Numbered from the stretch's first letter, positions 21,982-34,096 are shown. The stretch is DNA of 64,000 nucleotides from Episyrphus balteatus (GCF_945859705.1 NC_079137.1:27027322-27091321), one strand, 5' to 3'. Made by a program: numbers and translations. The notes: generated by a model from the sequence alone, not told the origin.

Positions 21982-23879
21982 ACAATCACTACCTAATATT
22001 TTATGTTATAGTGACAATTTGCATTGATTCGACGACCCTGGTCACCTTTTTAAACAATCTTCCATTTATGTAGTTATAGGTACATAAATCTGGTCAGTAG
22101 GAAAGCTTCACTTTCAAATTCTTGTCATTAATTTTGTTTTTACGCTCCTGCCGTCAATTTGGTGTGATTTTTTTAGGCTTTTGTTTATTTATTTCCAATT
22201 GTCTATTTCTTTTTTTTATTTAAATTAATTAATTTAGTTAGGACAGGTTAATAAATAAGCAATAGACCCGAACAACCAAAGGTAGAGTTCGGTAGAAAGC
22301 AGAAATTTGTAAAAAAAAGTGAAGATATTTTGGTATGAGATTGAAAAATTGGGTCATATTCACTTTCAATGAATTTATCAACTTTAAGGCGTGAGTGCAA
22401 AAGTGGTGGTCATAAACACTACAAAACTAAACATTTTTAAACTGATGAAGTCACTGCATTCTATATGTGTTTTATTTTTATATGACTTTTATACGTGTTT
22501 AAAATGACAAAAAATCAGAAACAGAATTGTCAGGTTTTCAGATAAACAATTACAGACTCAACACAAGCTTGTTGTTAAAATCTTGTGCTTAACTTATGTA
22601 TTTAATATAAAATAATCATAATATACATGATTCAAAATAATTTTTTTTAAAGAAACTTTGCACAGTTAAATTATCAAAATAAGTAAACTGTTGGTATTGT
22701 AAGGAGCGGCATCAGCTTATGTCCAAGAAAGCACGGCGCAGAACTCTTTGGGTGCGCTTTTTACGATATCACTCTTTGGCGAGATCCTACTTGCATAGCA
22801 TTTTAAAAAATCAATTTATTCATCATTATTTGTCTAATTTAAAACAATTAGAATGTCGAATAAATTGTAAATAATCTCATTTTTGAATACCAAATTACTA
22901 ACTTTGTTTGATCATTTAATGCAATCAAAATGTTCTATGAATTTGCTCTGTTTGTTAATTCGCAAGCATTTGCTTGGAATGATCCATATTTTCATTTTAC
23001 TAATATTTATTTCTTTTTTTAATTGAGACAAGAACATCAGAAAAATAATAACATCAAACAAAATTTATAAATTTATCAAATGAAATATTATATCTTATTT
23101 AATATTATATCTTATTTAATAAGATATAATTCCACTTACCTTCAAAAATGTTTATTGAAACCTTGAATAATTAAATGGGAGTCCTCATTATGTTAACTAA
23201 AATGAAAGAAAAACAAATGATTAGGAAATATATCTACTAACTTTTCTAAATGAATGGTATTTTTAATTGTTTGGAATTTAATGAATCACATTGGGTTTGA
23301 ACGTGCAAGTCATAGTTTAGGTATTTCACTAATACGAAACACAAATTTATGTAAATTATGTAGCCATTTTTGGATTTTTTTTTTCAGATGTGGTGAATGC
23401 AAGTGGTGAAACTTCTTAAGACGAAAAAGTTATCGAGTTTTGTGTGTTTTTCATTCAATGTATGCTCTCTATAATTATTTTTAAACTAATAAATACAGAA
23501 TATGGCTTTTTGATTTTTCTTTAAAACAAAGTATGATAATGTGCAGGAATGCTGAACGTTTTACGCGCTTGGATGAAAATCACCGTTTAAAGCTGTACAT
23601 ATACATATATATACATACATATGTGTACCTAAATATACATAGTTGTATTATATTATCACTTATTTATTACTAAACTTAAACTCAAAACGAATCTATTGGT
23701 GAATTAGAAGTAGGTACCTACTAAGAAAATTACGAAATGTTGCTTATTTTATTACATTCTTCATCCATCCGATGATTTTGATGATATTTGAATAGTTACA
23801 ACCGTTTGTTAAGTTGAAAAAAAACTGACAAACAGTATTTTTTTATTCATATGGTATGAAAAAACATCCAATGAATTTA
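21982..23879. other. No gene recognised
   Basis: AT-rich. A direct duplication of ATATTATATCTTATTTA occurs near 23088-23125. A short stretch at 22715-22800 translates to KKARRRTLWVRFLRY, vaguely like the start of a Harbinger nuclease, but it is too short to call. Confidence 0.5.
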
Positions 23880-23881
23880 TA

Positions 23882-24430
23882 CAAGGTGTCCCAAAAGTAA
23901 AGTATCCAACATTAAAAAAAGAAGTTTATTTCAAACCTGCTTTGTGTACGCAGTGTTTAAGTTCGTCATTTCCGGTCAAAAGACCGAAAGGATATGTTTT
24001 TCTACTATTTTCATTCATAAACCTTTGCTTAAACGTAGTCTACCTTTAGAGTATTATTTAAGCTTGTTTATCTTTTAAAAAATCAGCACTTTACTACTTC
24101 TAAAAACGCAAATTCAGTTCTATAAGGGTACAAAAATTAAATAATACCTACCTATGAAAAATTACCTAATAAAAAAAGTCGGATTCCTTAAGAAAAATAT
24201 TTTTATTTCAGCTATTTATGGAATATTCTCAACAATGTTATACCATTTTGAAAAGAGGAATGAACACACCAAATTTTGAGGTCACAGGGTGACCATTTTT
24301 TCTATTTTTTTTCGAATGTCCATAACTCCCAAAATATACGGCTGCGATTTTTTAAAACATTTTTCTAATAACAGTCACCACCTAACCTATCTACCGTTTT
24401 CGTTTCAACGTTGACTTTTGGGACAACCTG
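23882..24430. mobile_element. TA-flanked MITE with GGTGTCCCAAAAGT ends
   Basis: The left end CAAGGTGTCCCAAAAGT and the reversed right end CAGGTTGTCCCAAAAGT agree at 15 of 17 positions and lie inside TA dinucleotides (23880-23881, 24431-24432). This is a Tc1/mariner-type pattern. No transposase frame remains in 549 bp. Confidence 0.7.
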
Positions 24431-24621
24431 TATAGACTTTAACTACCTTTCCCATTTGCATGTTCAGCGAATACACTGTGACTGTCACACACAGCACACT
24501 GGTAAATTTTCCCAAAAACATGGCCAGAATTATTTTTTTTTTGTATTTTTACTTTATTATTGCATGAAAACAATAAAAAAAACAGTTTTGAAGGAAACAA
24601 TGATTTTCGACTAAAAGCCTA

Positions 24622-25391
24622 CAATGGTCGGAAAAAGTATTTTGACAAAATGAACATTTTTCTTACTGATGAGAATAATCTGTGACGGTTAAACCATAAA
24701 ATAAGGAAGTTGACGGTTATTTAATAAGTATATTATGGTGAATCTCATGATGGTTAATGTCAGTCAAATAGTTGGTATTGTGCTTCGAGGCTGTATTTTT
24801 TGTATAAAAAGTGCTAATTTTTGAGTTAAAAAAACAAACGTTCTTTTTCAATGTTGGTAAGGTAAGGTAATGCATTTTACATGTTTCAAGAACGTAAAAA
24901 CTGACAGACTTGTTAAGGCTCCGATTTGTAAAAAAGTGGGCAAAACGGCGGAACTTAACATTGAATTAAGTGCATCTTCTGTTGCAAGTCATAATTTCCG
25001 AATACCGAAATTATGACTTGCAACAGAAGATGCACTTAATTCAATGGTAAGTTCCACCGTTTTGCCCTTTTTTTTTTAAATCGGAGCCCTACCAAGTCTG
25101 TCAGTTTTTTACGTTCTTGAAACATGTAAAATGCATTACCTTACCTTACCAACATTGAAAAAGAACGTTTGTCAAAATACTTTTTTCCCTCAAAAATTAG
25201 CACTTTTTATACGAAAAATGCAGCCTCGAAGCATAATACCAACTATTTGACTGACATTGACCATCATGAGATTCACCATATTATACTTATTAAATAACCG
25301 TCAACTTCCTTATTTTATGTTTAACCGTTACAGATTATTTTCATCAGTAAGAAAAATGTTCATTTTGTCAAAATACTTTTTCCGGCTGTTG
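24622..25391. mobile_element. 770-bp near-perfect palindrome, TA-flanked
   Basis: The two halves (24622-24999 and about 25006-25391) are reverse complements almost throughout and meet at a loop of about 8 nt near 25003. Ends: CGGAAAAAGTATTTTGACAA on both sides, within TA at 24620-24621 and 25392-25393. The ends resemble Tc1-like elements. Internal landmarks include GGTAAGGTAAGGTAATGCAT. It has no coding frame. Confidence 0.9.
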
Positions 25392-25393
25392 TA

Positions 25394-25632
25394 GTACGCA
25401 GCTGAAGCGAAATGAAAAATTTTTAAGTCTCCGAAGTCAACAGCGGACATGTTAACGCAAAAATAACATCGAGTGTTATGTCAAAATAATAACAATAGGT
25501 ACAAATAAAAAAATTTAAGAAAAAATATCAGAAAATAAGTTTTAAAACGAAAACAAAATAAAATTAAATTTCGTTCAAGATTTCGTTGTGCTATTTTTGT
25601 ATGGAAAATTTCCTTTCGCTCTAGCTGCGTAC
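25394..25632. mobile_element. MITE with GTACGCAGCTGAAGCGAAA ends
   Basis: The left end GTACGCAGCTGAAGCGAAA and the right end TTTCGCTCTAGCTGCGTAC lie within TA dinucleotides (25392-25393 and 25633-25634). The left TA is shared with the palindrome next to it. A lone end of the same family occurs near 56030-56068. Confidence 0.7.
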
Positions 25633-25634
25633 TA

Positions 25635-27447
25635 GACTTAAATATGGAACAAATTTCGACTAGAACATGCAAACAGGATAAAAAATAAGGTTTTGTTGGA
25701 TTGCACATTTTTATTTTGTTTTAAGAAGGTGTTGTCATTTCTTGATGCACTCAGCCAACTTCTTCTATGTTCATAAGCAAAATCAGTTAAACTTTTCTTT
25801 TTTTGCTCTCAAATATCATATTGGTCTCGTTTTCAACCTTTTATACCAAAAAATTATTTTGTTCTGTAATGTCATGAAACGTACATCTTCTATAAAAATG
25901 TTCTTGAAAGAACAATGAAACTTGATTGCGATCCTGTGTCAAGGAAAAAATCTAGTATAAAAAAATCACTGTCTCAACTTCTTTTAAAGCCAATATTTTA
26001 AAAAGGTGCAAAAAGCACCAACATTTTAGGACTGTTTTCTATAGAGAAAACATTTAGGTACCTTACTTCAAACACTATTTTCATTACAAAAGAATGCAGA
26101 TCAACTTAACTTTTTAATGAATAAAGAAGAATTTTGTTTTGTTTTTACTGCGCAAACACATTATCTTAAAAATCTTAAAAAAATTCTTTAGACAATAATG
26201 CAAAAGAGTGCTATTTTCCTTTTTTACATCCAACTAGCAACAGAATCCATATTAAATTAATTTACAAAGCACAAAAAAAATTAATAAAAAACAAAGCAAA
26301 CTATACTTCTTATCATCGTATCATTTTTTTAATGTAGTTTGGCCATGAATTTGGGAAAATTTACTTGTGTGTATCGGCGCAGTTTGTAAATGTATTTGTT
26401 TTTTTAATTTGGTCCATATTTTGCAGTTTTGTTCACCTCTCAGTTTCAAATAAAAGGATGCGATGATCGAATCACTTTTTCAAAAGAGGCCCAATGAGTA
26501 GAAGTACGTCACAAATTGGCAATCTTCTCTCACACGACGCCGAAAACCGCACGGGAACCGGTTAAACGCTTCTTTTGGCTGGTTGTAAGATTAAAGAATG
26601 TGTACCTTGCAACCATCCAAAAGGGGTTTTCACCGGCCGGTTTTCGGTGTAAAATTAAAGTTGGAGAGATTTAAGGCCATTGCATACGACGACGACATTT
26701 CTTTAGCGTCTAGCCGTAAAAAGGAATAATATTCAGATTTTAATAGAACTCTTGTAAACTGCTATTCAAAAAGCTAGAGGCCCAACTATAATAGGCATGA
26801 CCTCGCATAGAATTTTTTTTTTTTAATTTAACTATATGCCTGTAAGACCTAAGGTCTTATAAATGCATACTGCACGGCACTAGTTAGTCATTGAGAATTT
26901 ACCTATGGGAGAAAACTGTAGGGATGCTGCTAAATAGGGGTAAAATTGGATACACAATACACTGATTCTTAAGTTATGCTTTTGAATAGCTTAAGGGTAA
27001 GAAACAATTTCACAATGGACCTATAGAGTTGATGATTTTGTTTTTGCAGCCTTTTATGGGGTTGTAAAAATGAAAGCCTTTCTTTAAAAATGGAAAACAC
27101 TTTAAGCTGTTGATCTAAAAAAAGTCACTGAAAGGCTTCAATTGAACTTTCATGCATTTCTTAACACCACCACCGTTGCATCCGGATCATTTTAAATTAT
27201 TAATTTTTGTTAAGAAATTAAAATTCAAAATATTAGAAGTGATAAAGCTTGACAAAAACGTAATATTCAATGAATACAATTCGTTAACCTAAAGAAATGA
27301 AATGGATGTATTTTACGAGTCCAAATTAAGAGGTGTTTGTTATTATACGGTAACAATTTGAACTATTAATGCCAAGACAAGAACAAACAAAAAACAAATA
27401 TTCAACCATGTGTGAGTTGCAATTTTCCTCCAATGTACATTTTTACT
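25635..27447. other. No gene recognised
   Basis: AT-rich sequence except for the GC-richer hairpin at 26538-26655. No frame or motif was recognised. Confidence 0.5.
26538..26655. repeat. Imperfect hairpin of about 118 nt
   Basis: GCCGAAAACCG, CTTCTTTTGG and TGGTTG on the left pair in order with GCAACCA, CAAAAG and CCGGTTTTCGG on the right. It may be a small MITE. A precursor RNA is possible but not supported by anything else. Confidence 0.5.
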
Positions 27448-27900
27448 TGCAATATACTATCATGTACAAAATGTACATAAGTACATAGGTACTAAAGGGA
27501 AATCTTAGGATTCATAAAATAATCGATCTCGAGATAACACTAAGAAACGACATTATAATGATAAAGAAAGCAAAAAGCGACTGTCTATTTATCTATCTGT
27601 CTAAATGTGTGTCTGTCTAACCACTGAAGCGATTGACTTCAAACGTGCGTTTCAGTAAAGAGTTTTTGCTGATTGCTTGGAGTTCCTATTACTTGCCATA
27701 AGACCAAAATGGAAAAAAGTTGCTTTTTCTCAAAAATGGTTCAAACTATTTTGATGGAACCTGCCAAAGAACCGTTTTCTTGATGGGTGAATTTCTCGTA
27801 GACGACGCAAGTGATTTTAGCGACTTTAATGTCAAAATTAAGAAAACAATCAATTCTTTGGAAATGGATGATTGAATTTTCTCGAAACTTTCTTTTTATA
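27448..27900 (+). repeat. ACTTGC repeat family, partial copy
   Basis: TTACTTGC, TAGGTACTA, GATCTCGAGATAACA and a CTAT/GTCT-rich stretch follow in the same order as in the copy at 49511-50505, with many substitutions. The right boundary is approximate. Confidence 0.6.
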
Positions 27901-29083
27901 TGGTGATGAATATTTCATTTGAATTGGCGCACATATAAAAGTACTACATATTTTATGTTAACACATTTATATTTTTATTTTTTTTTTTATAGAATTAATT
28001 AATTAATCAAGAACGTATGAACCAATCGAGCATTTTATTTAAATCTTTAATAGGTACCTATTTACTGTGATGGAGTGTCACGTCGGAGATCTGATTTGAA
28101 ATCAATATTTGGGTTGTTTTTTTTTCAAAGGTAGTTTCTTCTTCTTGTATAAAAATGACAAAGGTTAAAATACAAGGGCAAATAGCTTGGTTAGTTTGAT
28201 TGCCTCACAATTTTTTTTTTATTAAATAATACAATATATGTACATACATAATTAAAATTTTGTATTTTTCAATAAAAAGGAAAAAAGGAAGTGGTTTCAA
28301 TAAACTGTCGCTGACTGTGCAGTAAAACTTTTAGTTCATTTGTTGTTGTGATCTTTTGTAGGTCATCTATTTCCATAGAAAGAATTCAAATGCCAGTAGA
28401 TAGAGTTGAGTGCATCTTTTTGGCGCCACATTTCTTTTCTCCTTTGATACAGAAGAGAAAAGGAATGCATTTTCATGTTGTACCTCTAGGTACCTGAACT
28501 TTTTAGAATCCCGTAGAATAACTTCAAGCTTTTAGAAGTTTTGTTTTTGTTCATTGTGAAACATAAAAGCAACTTTTTGTTTTTTTATTTTGTACTTGTA
28601 ATTTTGTAATTTTTTTTTTCACATATTTCCTACCTCATTTTTGCCAGCGTTTTACACAGCAAATGAATATAAAACCTATAATCTGCATTACATCTCCCCT
28701 CAACCTTTCGATTGATATTGGGTTTCAAGTATATACATATTCATATATGCAATATGCATACGTTTATGTATGTATGTTGTTTTTAGAGCAAGTAAAAAGG
28801 TGTGACAAAAATATGTGTGCCGTATAGGTAGGTACATGATTTTGTTCTGCCTTAAATATCTTTCGCTATGTGTGTACTAGCTTTGATTTGCATACATCAG
28901 CCTCCACAACCAAACAGGAAACAGCCTTGTTTGATTCGTTATATTTCACGTTGCAGTCATAAAAGCAGTTGTGGTATGTATTATGTAGAGGCAACAGACT
29001 TTTGTTAAAACTGCTTGCATTTACTCATTTATAAAACGTTATTATCGTATATTAATAAAGCATGTATATGGATAAAAACAATC
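27901..29083. other. No gene recognised
   Basis: AT-rich sequence with repeated TACATA and TGTATG runs. No frame or inverted repeat worth reporting. Confidence 0.5.
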
Positions 29084-30598
29084 GAATATCTTTTTTTTTT
29101 TTTATTTTATACTCCGAAAAATCCCCCCTCAAATTACATATATTAAAAAATATGAGATTATAACATAAATGGGAAGAAATTCAGCTTCGCAGTTTTTCAT
29201 TTTAACATCAATCATTTTTTATCAATCGACTTTTTAACATTCTTTACACATTCTAATAGGAAATTAAACGCTCTAAAGAAAACAAATATAAAAACATTTT
29301 TCAAAATTTTTTAATTCACTGAAAAGTCATTATTAACAAATTAGCAAGATGTATTCTTGTAGGAGCTCAAACGTTCAACAAAAAGATCATCAGTATTCGT
29401 ATTCAAACCCTAATACCTTTTTTTATGACCAGGATGCACTGGGATGTTCTAGCTCCGTGAAGCCAGAACTCGTTTGTCAACCCTACGTTTAGGAGATATT
29501 CAAAAAACAAATTTTGCACTGAAAAATTGAAATTCCCTAAAATTCACAAACATCAATTTTGTTTTCAAACTGCTGTCCAAAAAAAAAGAAATTTTTTATA
29601 GCAACTCCCATACATATCATTTTTTTTGTAAAATCCCCCAAAATGAATTTATTTTTTTCAAAAATTCTAATTTACAAAAAAAAACTAATTTTGTACTGAA
29701 AAATTCAAAGTCCCCTAAAATCCCCAGCAATTATTTTTTTTTTCAAAAATTAAAATTTCTTTCGTTTGTCCCCCTCGAGTTCTGTACATATACCAAACTA
29801 CATTTTTGCAAATTTCTTTCATTGGTCCACGAAAATTCGGCGTTTGTCCACTCTAGGTTTAAAATTAGGTTTTTTTTCAAAAATCAAATTTATGTCGTTT
29901 TTTCACCTAGACTTCTTTTTTGAATATACCAAAAAATCCTTATTTGTCCACTCTACGTATAAGGTTATCATATTTTACAAAATGATGCACTTTATTGTAA
30001 AGTAAGTACCTATGTAAATGATAATTTTATTTAATATCGCTTTTCTCTTTATAGGATCAAACGCGCAAGACATATTCTTGTATGAAATAGATTGTTCCAC
30101 AAAAAATGTCTTATTAACTTTTTTTCAGTAATCTAACCATTCTAAAGATATTCGAGGTCAAAATTAAAAAAAATTATAAAAACATTTTTTTCTTTTCAAA
30201 ATTTTCTAATTCACTGAAAATTCATTATTTTAAAATTAGCAAGATATATTCTTGTAAGGGCTTAAACGTTCTATAAAAAATTAATTGGAATCAAATTGAT
30301 TGCTTTAGCCGTTTAAAAGATAATCGTATCGTACGAAAAAAGTGTAAAAGGCCTTTTTTGTAAAGCGTTCAATTTCCCACAAGAATATGTAAAGAAATTT
30401 GCTAAAAAGTCGATTAAAAAAATGATTTTTTTTTAGTTGAAGCTTGATGTAAAAATGAAAAATTGCGAAGCGGAGGACCTTCCCATTAATATAAAGAATT
30501 CATATTTGGTGTGTATATTCTAGAGGTGTCTAGCAATCGATTTTTCGGAGTACCAAATAAAAAAAAAAGAATTTCGATTTTTTTGACCCACCCTAATG
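29084..30598. repeat. Foldback of the GGGTGGGTC family
   Basis: Left arm about 29084-29420 and right arm about 30243-30598 are inverted copies (ACTCCGAAAAATC, AATGGGAAG, TCTTGTAGGAGCTC). The right end is complete (GACCCACCCTAATGTA). The left end lacks the GGGTGGGTC tip. The middle (29420-30050) repeats variants of CCCCTAAAAT and TTTGTCCACTCTA. No transposase is present. Confidence 0.7.
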
Positions 30599-31263
30599 TA
30601 TATGTATTTCCACGATGCAGTAACACATTTTTTCGCGCAGAATACATAAGCTTCATAACAATGGATAGTGTTTACTAGATAAATGAAAAATACAATCTTA
30701 TTGATGAATAAAATCATCATTATGAAGACTTTAATCATCGAGGTAAGGCGTTAGGTCATTATATTGATGTTAATCAATATCGCTTCTACAAAATGATGGT
30801 TAAAAAACGATTAAGATCTCATTTCACAGGTAATTAAAAGTGCTTTAATTCATTCTTAAAGAATTACCCAAAAAAATCAAAGGTTCGTCAGATATTTGAA
30901 ATTTGACTAACTATAAAAATGAACTTAATTGCCCACGGAATTCGTTTGTATATCACTTTTTAAATAATTTTTTGTGAATAAGTCTGTCCATTTGGTCATT
31001 TGTGGTTAAAATGAGTTAAAATTAGAGATGCCGCAAACATTGATTTGGCCGAATACCAAATATTCGGCCAAGGACACTCAGAAAAAAACGTTGGTAATTT
31101 CAAAAATGTTATACTTTGTCTCAAGAATAGATGTGGCTTAAAAAATTCCCAACAACATCGTATTGTAGCGATGAATAATTGAACTACTTTTAAGATATGT
31201 AAATGTCTGAAAACACTACCTACTACTGCAAAGGTAGACATCCAAAATCGAATTATATTATAT

Positions 31264-31689
31264 ATGACGACTGTTCGCCAAGATCGAACGGCGGACCCAT
31301 ACAAGTTGTGGACAACACATACTACAAAATTTCATATTTTGACAACATTTTCTAAAGTCTACCTTTCTTCTCCTGGGACAAATGTTTACAGCGAAAGACT
31401 ATTTTTCGAAGCAGCAATAGTCTACGAAGATAAACGTAATCGTTTACTACCAACAAATGCGGAACAAATAGTTTTCATTCACCACAACCCAAGTAACAAT
31501 TTAGCTTTCATAAGGGTCAATGCAAGCTATTTTTTGACTTGTTTAAGAAGAAGGACAAGTCTAAAGCAAATCATTTTGGCTCACATTACCGAATTTCCCC
31601 AAGACCTTCCTCCACAGGCAATCAACAAGCTAATAGCTTGTGACGAACAGCGTAAAACGACCTTATGCAGGCCTTTTACAAAACAATGA
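31264..31689 (+). pseudogene. hAT transposase, C-terminal dimerisation domain only
   Basis: A 141-codon frame whose middle reads KVYLSSPGTNVYSERLFFEA followed by YEDKRNRLLPTNAEQIVFIH. This is the hATC dimerisation signature (usually YLxxPxTSVxSERLFSxAG and KRNRLxPxxxExLxFL). The zinc finger and the catalytic DDE core that should precede it are missing, because the element begins only 240 bp upstream. The ATG is likely incidental. The frame after the domain is about 60 codons longer than usual. It is an internal-deletion derivative, not an active transposase. Confidence 0.8.
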
Positions 31690-31950
31690 AACATTTTAGG
31701 GAAGCTATAGCTTCGCTAAGGAAACTATCATTTGCATTGGATGTTATAATAAGGCCTTATGGAGGTTGTTATAAGATGTTGAATTTATGAATAAAAAAAA
31801 AGATTTTATTGAATTTTTTTTCTTTTAATTTTTTTCTATTTTGTTTTTTCTTCTTTTTTGGCCATGTCAATGCTTTTCCTGTCTTTCTGAAATGGGAAGA
31901 ATTTTATTTTAATTGAAAAAGAACACATTTTTTTTTAATTTCACAAATGG

Positions 31951-32013
31951 CCCCGCCAGGAATCGATCCCACGTACCTCTGCATACCAAGCCAGCACCTT
32001 ACCAGTAGACCAT
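31951..32013 (-). other. tRNA-like segment with box A and box B
   Basis: On the minus strand, TGGTCTACTGG (about 32012-32002) resembles box A and GGGATCGATTCC (31970-31959) box B. Spacing is close to a tRNA gene. The arms pair only partly. It lies inside a hAT element, like the segment at 12253-12322. Confidence 0.35.
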
Positions 32014-32553
32014 ACTCGAATATTAAAGATGAGTGGCAAAAGGGGAGCTAATTGAAACCTCACATAAAAATGCAATGTTTTTTTCTAAAGTGTTACAAAC
32101 ATTGCATATCTGCAGGATAAAAGCTTTGCATACTTATTGGTGAAAAACATTGCATACTTGAGAGATGAAAACATTGCATACTTACAAGAACCTCTTGGAA
32201 CAGGTCTTATGAAAGCCTTCTGTCACTTGAAAATAGAAGGCTTCTTTAGAACCGAACGGTTCAAACAGGTCTTATAAAGGTCTTCTTTAACTTCTATTTA
32301 CAAGGCTTCTTCTAAACACTTCCAGATAGCCTTAAGGAGACCTCCTTTTTTTCCAAAATGGATGGTTTGAGTAAGTAAGCCTTAAACTAAACTTATACAA
32401 ACTATAGCTTGCCGAATCGAAGAAAATGGACCTTATGCAAGTAAAATTGTTACTTGGGAACTTGCCTTTAGTAGATTATGAGTACTAAAATTGCAATTTT
32501 TTAATAAAACACACATTTTGGTATATTAATTTAAGTCATTTCTCTTCTCCATT

Positions 32554-32608
32554 TGGTATTCGGTATTCGGCCGAATAGTTAAACTATTCGGCCGAATACC
32601 GAATACCA
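32554..32608. repeat. Perfect palindrome, 27-bp arms
   Basis: TGGTATTCGGTATTCGGCCG onward to 32580 is matched exactly by 32582-32608 around a single A. It lies just inside the right end of the hAT and repeats the ATTCGGCCGAAT motif. Confidence 0.9.
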
Positions 32609-33149
32609 GAAAAATAGGCCGAATACCGAATAGTGGCCGAATGTTCGCGGCATCTCTAGTTAAAATTTAGCTATCAAATATAAACGGTACGAGCCTTCTT
32701 TTCAAGATGGTGGCTGCTGAAAAAATGACCCTCAATGATCAAGAACAAAAAAAAAAATAAAATAAATAGAAGCAACGTTTTTAATCATCAGTCAGTTGAA
32801 CATGGGACACCCTGTATTTTATTGAATTTCTTGTCTTCTGACCTTGACCAGTATTGTATACCCGTTGAAGAGTGTCAATTTATGTGGTGTGTTAAACATA
32901 AGGCTGACGTACAGTGTACTTATCTAAGGTTTATAAATTGAACTTTGGAAAGTTATAATATAAATTGCGTTTTTTTGTTACTGAATAAGTTAAGACAGTA
33001 ATGACACAACAACAATAATAAATTGCTCCACTTTTATAACTTTTTTTCTAATCACACTTGATTAGATTAGTTAACTGAGTCTAACGTTCGTTTAAAACAA
33101 GATATCAACTCAATTTAAGTTCGAAGATTGATTAAATATTTTCAAAAAT

Positions 33150-33155
33150 TCAGTT
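33150..33155 (+). promoter_or_regulatory. Candidate initiator of the DUF1397-type gene
   Basis: TCAGTT fits the arthropod initiator TCAKTY and would give a 40-nt leader before the ATG at 33192. No TATA box is found 30 bp upstream; TTAAATA at 33132-33138 is too close to count. Confidence 0.4.
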
Positions 33156-33191
33156 GTTCATTTTCTGTTACGCTAGCTAATTCATACTATA

Positions 33192-34064
33192 ATGCATAAG
33201 TTGTTTGTAATATTCTCGCTGGCATTTGCTTTGGTCTTGATGACACAAGCCGATGGAATTTTGGACCTGGAAGTACTCAAAGCAAAATTTCTTCCAGCTG
33301 AATTTGTTGGCATGAACTTCACAGCTGCCGAAGGTAGAAAACTTTTGAAGGAAAAGTGTGAAAAAGTAGCAGGGAACAATGAGACGGTATTCCTTCAGGC
33401 ACACAGAGGTGCCCTCGAGTTCGTGAAATGTATTTCTAATTTCGGGAATTTGACAGCTATTCAAGAAGAAATAGAAATAGCAAAGCCAATCGGAGAGTTA
33501 GATACAATATTCCAAAAGTATTGCAATAAAAAATCACACATAGAAATGTGTTTCGATAATTTATTGAAGAAAATCAACCCATGTCTCAGTGCAGAAGAAA
33601 AGGCACGTCATTCTACCATATATCAAGTCGCATCGAAAATGGCTGGATTTATGTGTCACAAAGGAGGTGATCAAATTGCTTTGTTCTATGCTGAACAGGG
33701 ACCAGAATGCTTGGAAGAAAATAAAGACAATATCAACTATTGCATGAACGCATCGTTCGCTGACTACATCCCAAAGAACGGGGTTCCAGATGTCAATAAC
33801 CTGCCACAACTAGCTATGGGCAAGAAAGAATGCCAAGATATGCAGGATTTTGAAAAATGTGTATTGTTCCATTTGGAAAAGTGTAACGATATCACCCCTT
33901 CGAACATTATCGAATCAGTGTTTAAATTTGTAAAGAATGAAACTCAATGCGAGCCGAAGCCAAAAGTTGCTTCATTCACTCTTCGGACTAGCGGTGCAGA
34001 ATCTGTGAGAAGTGTTACAATTACTTTGGGTCTTGTTTTGTTTGTTTTAAAATTAGTAATATAA
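33192..34064 (+). CDS. Secreted cysteine-rich glycoprotein, DUF1397 / 27 kDa hemolymph glycoprotein type
   Basis: An intact 290-residue frame, apparently without introns. Residues 1-21 (MHKLFVIFSLAFALVLMTQA then D) form a signal peptide. The mature part has twelve cysteines (56, 80, 111, 120, 131, 155, 173, 184, 214, 223, 231, 253), an even number suited to disulfides, and five N-glycosylation sites (Asn 42, 63, 86, 186, 249). Size and cysteine pattern fit the insect DUF1397 family, first known from moth hemolymph and expanded in flies. The molecular role of this family is not established. Residues 274-290 are hydrophobic after small residues (TSGAE), so a GPI anchor instead of free secretion is possible. 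The ATG has A at -3, and an AATAAA follows 27 nt after the stop. Base use is clearly richer in GC than the surroundings. Confidence 0.85.
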   Translation: MHKLFVIFSLAFALVLMTQADGILDLEVLKAKFLPAEFVGMNFTAAEGRKLLKEKCEKVAGNNETVFLQAHRGALEFVKCISNFGNLTAIQEEIEIAKPIGELDTIFQKYCNKKSHIEMCFDNLLKKINPCLSAEEKARHSTIYQVASKMAGFMCHKGGDQIALFYAEQGPECLEENKDNINYCMNASFADYIPKNGVPDVNNLPQLAMGKKECQDMQDFEKCVLFHLEKCNDITPSNIIESVFKFVKNETQCEPKPKVASFTLRTSGAESVRSVTITLGLVLFVLKLVI

Positions 34065-34090
34065 TTTTATGATAACAATTTTTTTTTTTC

Positions 34091-34096
34091 AATAAA
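34091..34096 (+). terminator. Polyadenylation signal AATAAA
   Basis: AATAAA 27 nt after the stop codon of the gene at 33192-34064, followed by a T-rich stretch. It implies a very short 3' untranslated region. Confidence 0.65.

Larger units (their letters stand above)
31023..32658. mobile_element. hAT element with TAGAGATGCCGC ends
   Basis: The left end TAGAGATGCCGCAAACATT and the right end AATGTTCGCGGCATCTCTA are inverted. GTTAAAAT is duplicated perfectly outside them (31015-31022, 32659-32666). Subterminal ATTCGGCCGAATA sites occur near both ends. The element still encodes the end of a hAT transposase (31264-31689). Confidence 0.9.

Noticed and set aside
22715..22830. Harbinger nuclease-like start (RRRTLWVRFLR)
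   Set aside because: Only about 15 residues look similar and what follows does not continue the family.
32793..32816. Solo GGGACACCCTGTA end of a mariner-type element
   Set aside because: The word fits, but no partner end or TA duplication was found nearby.
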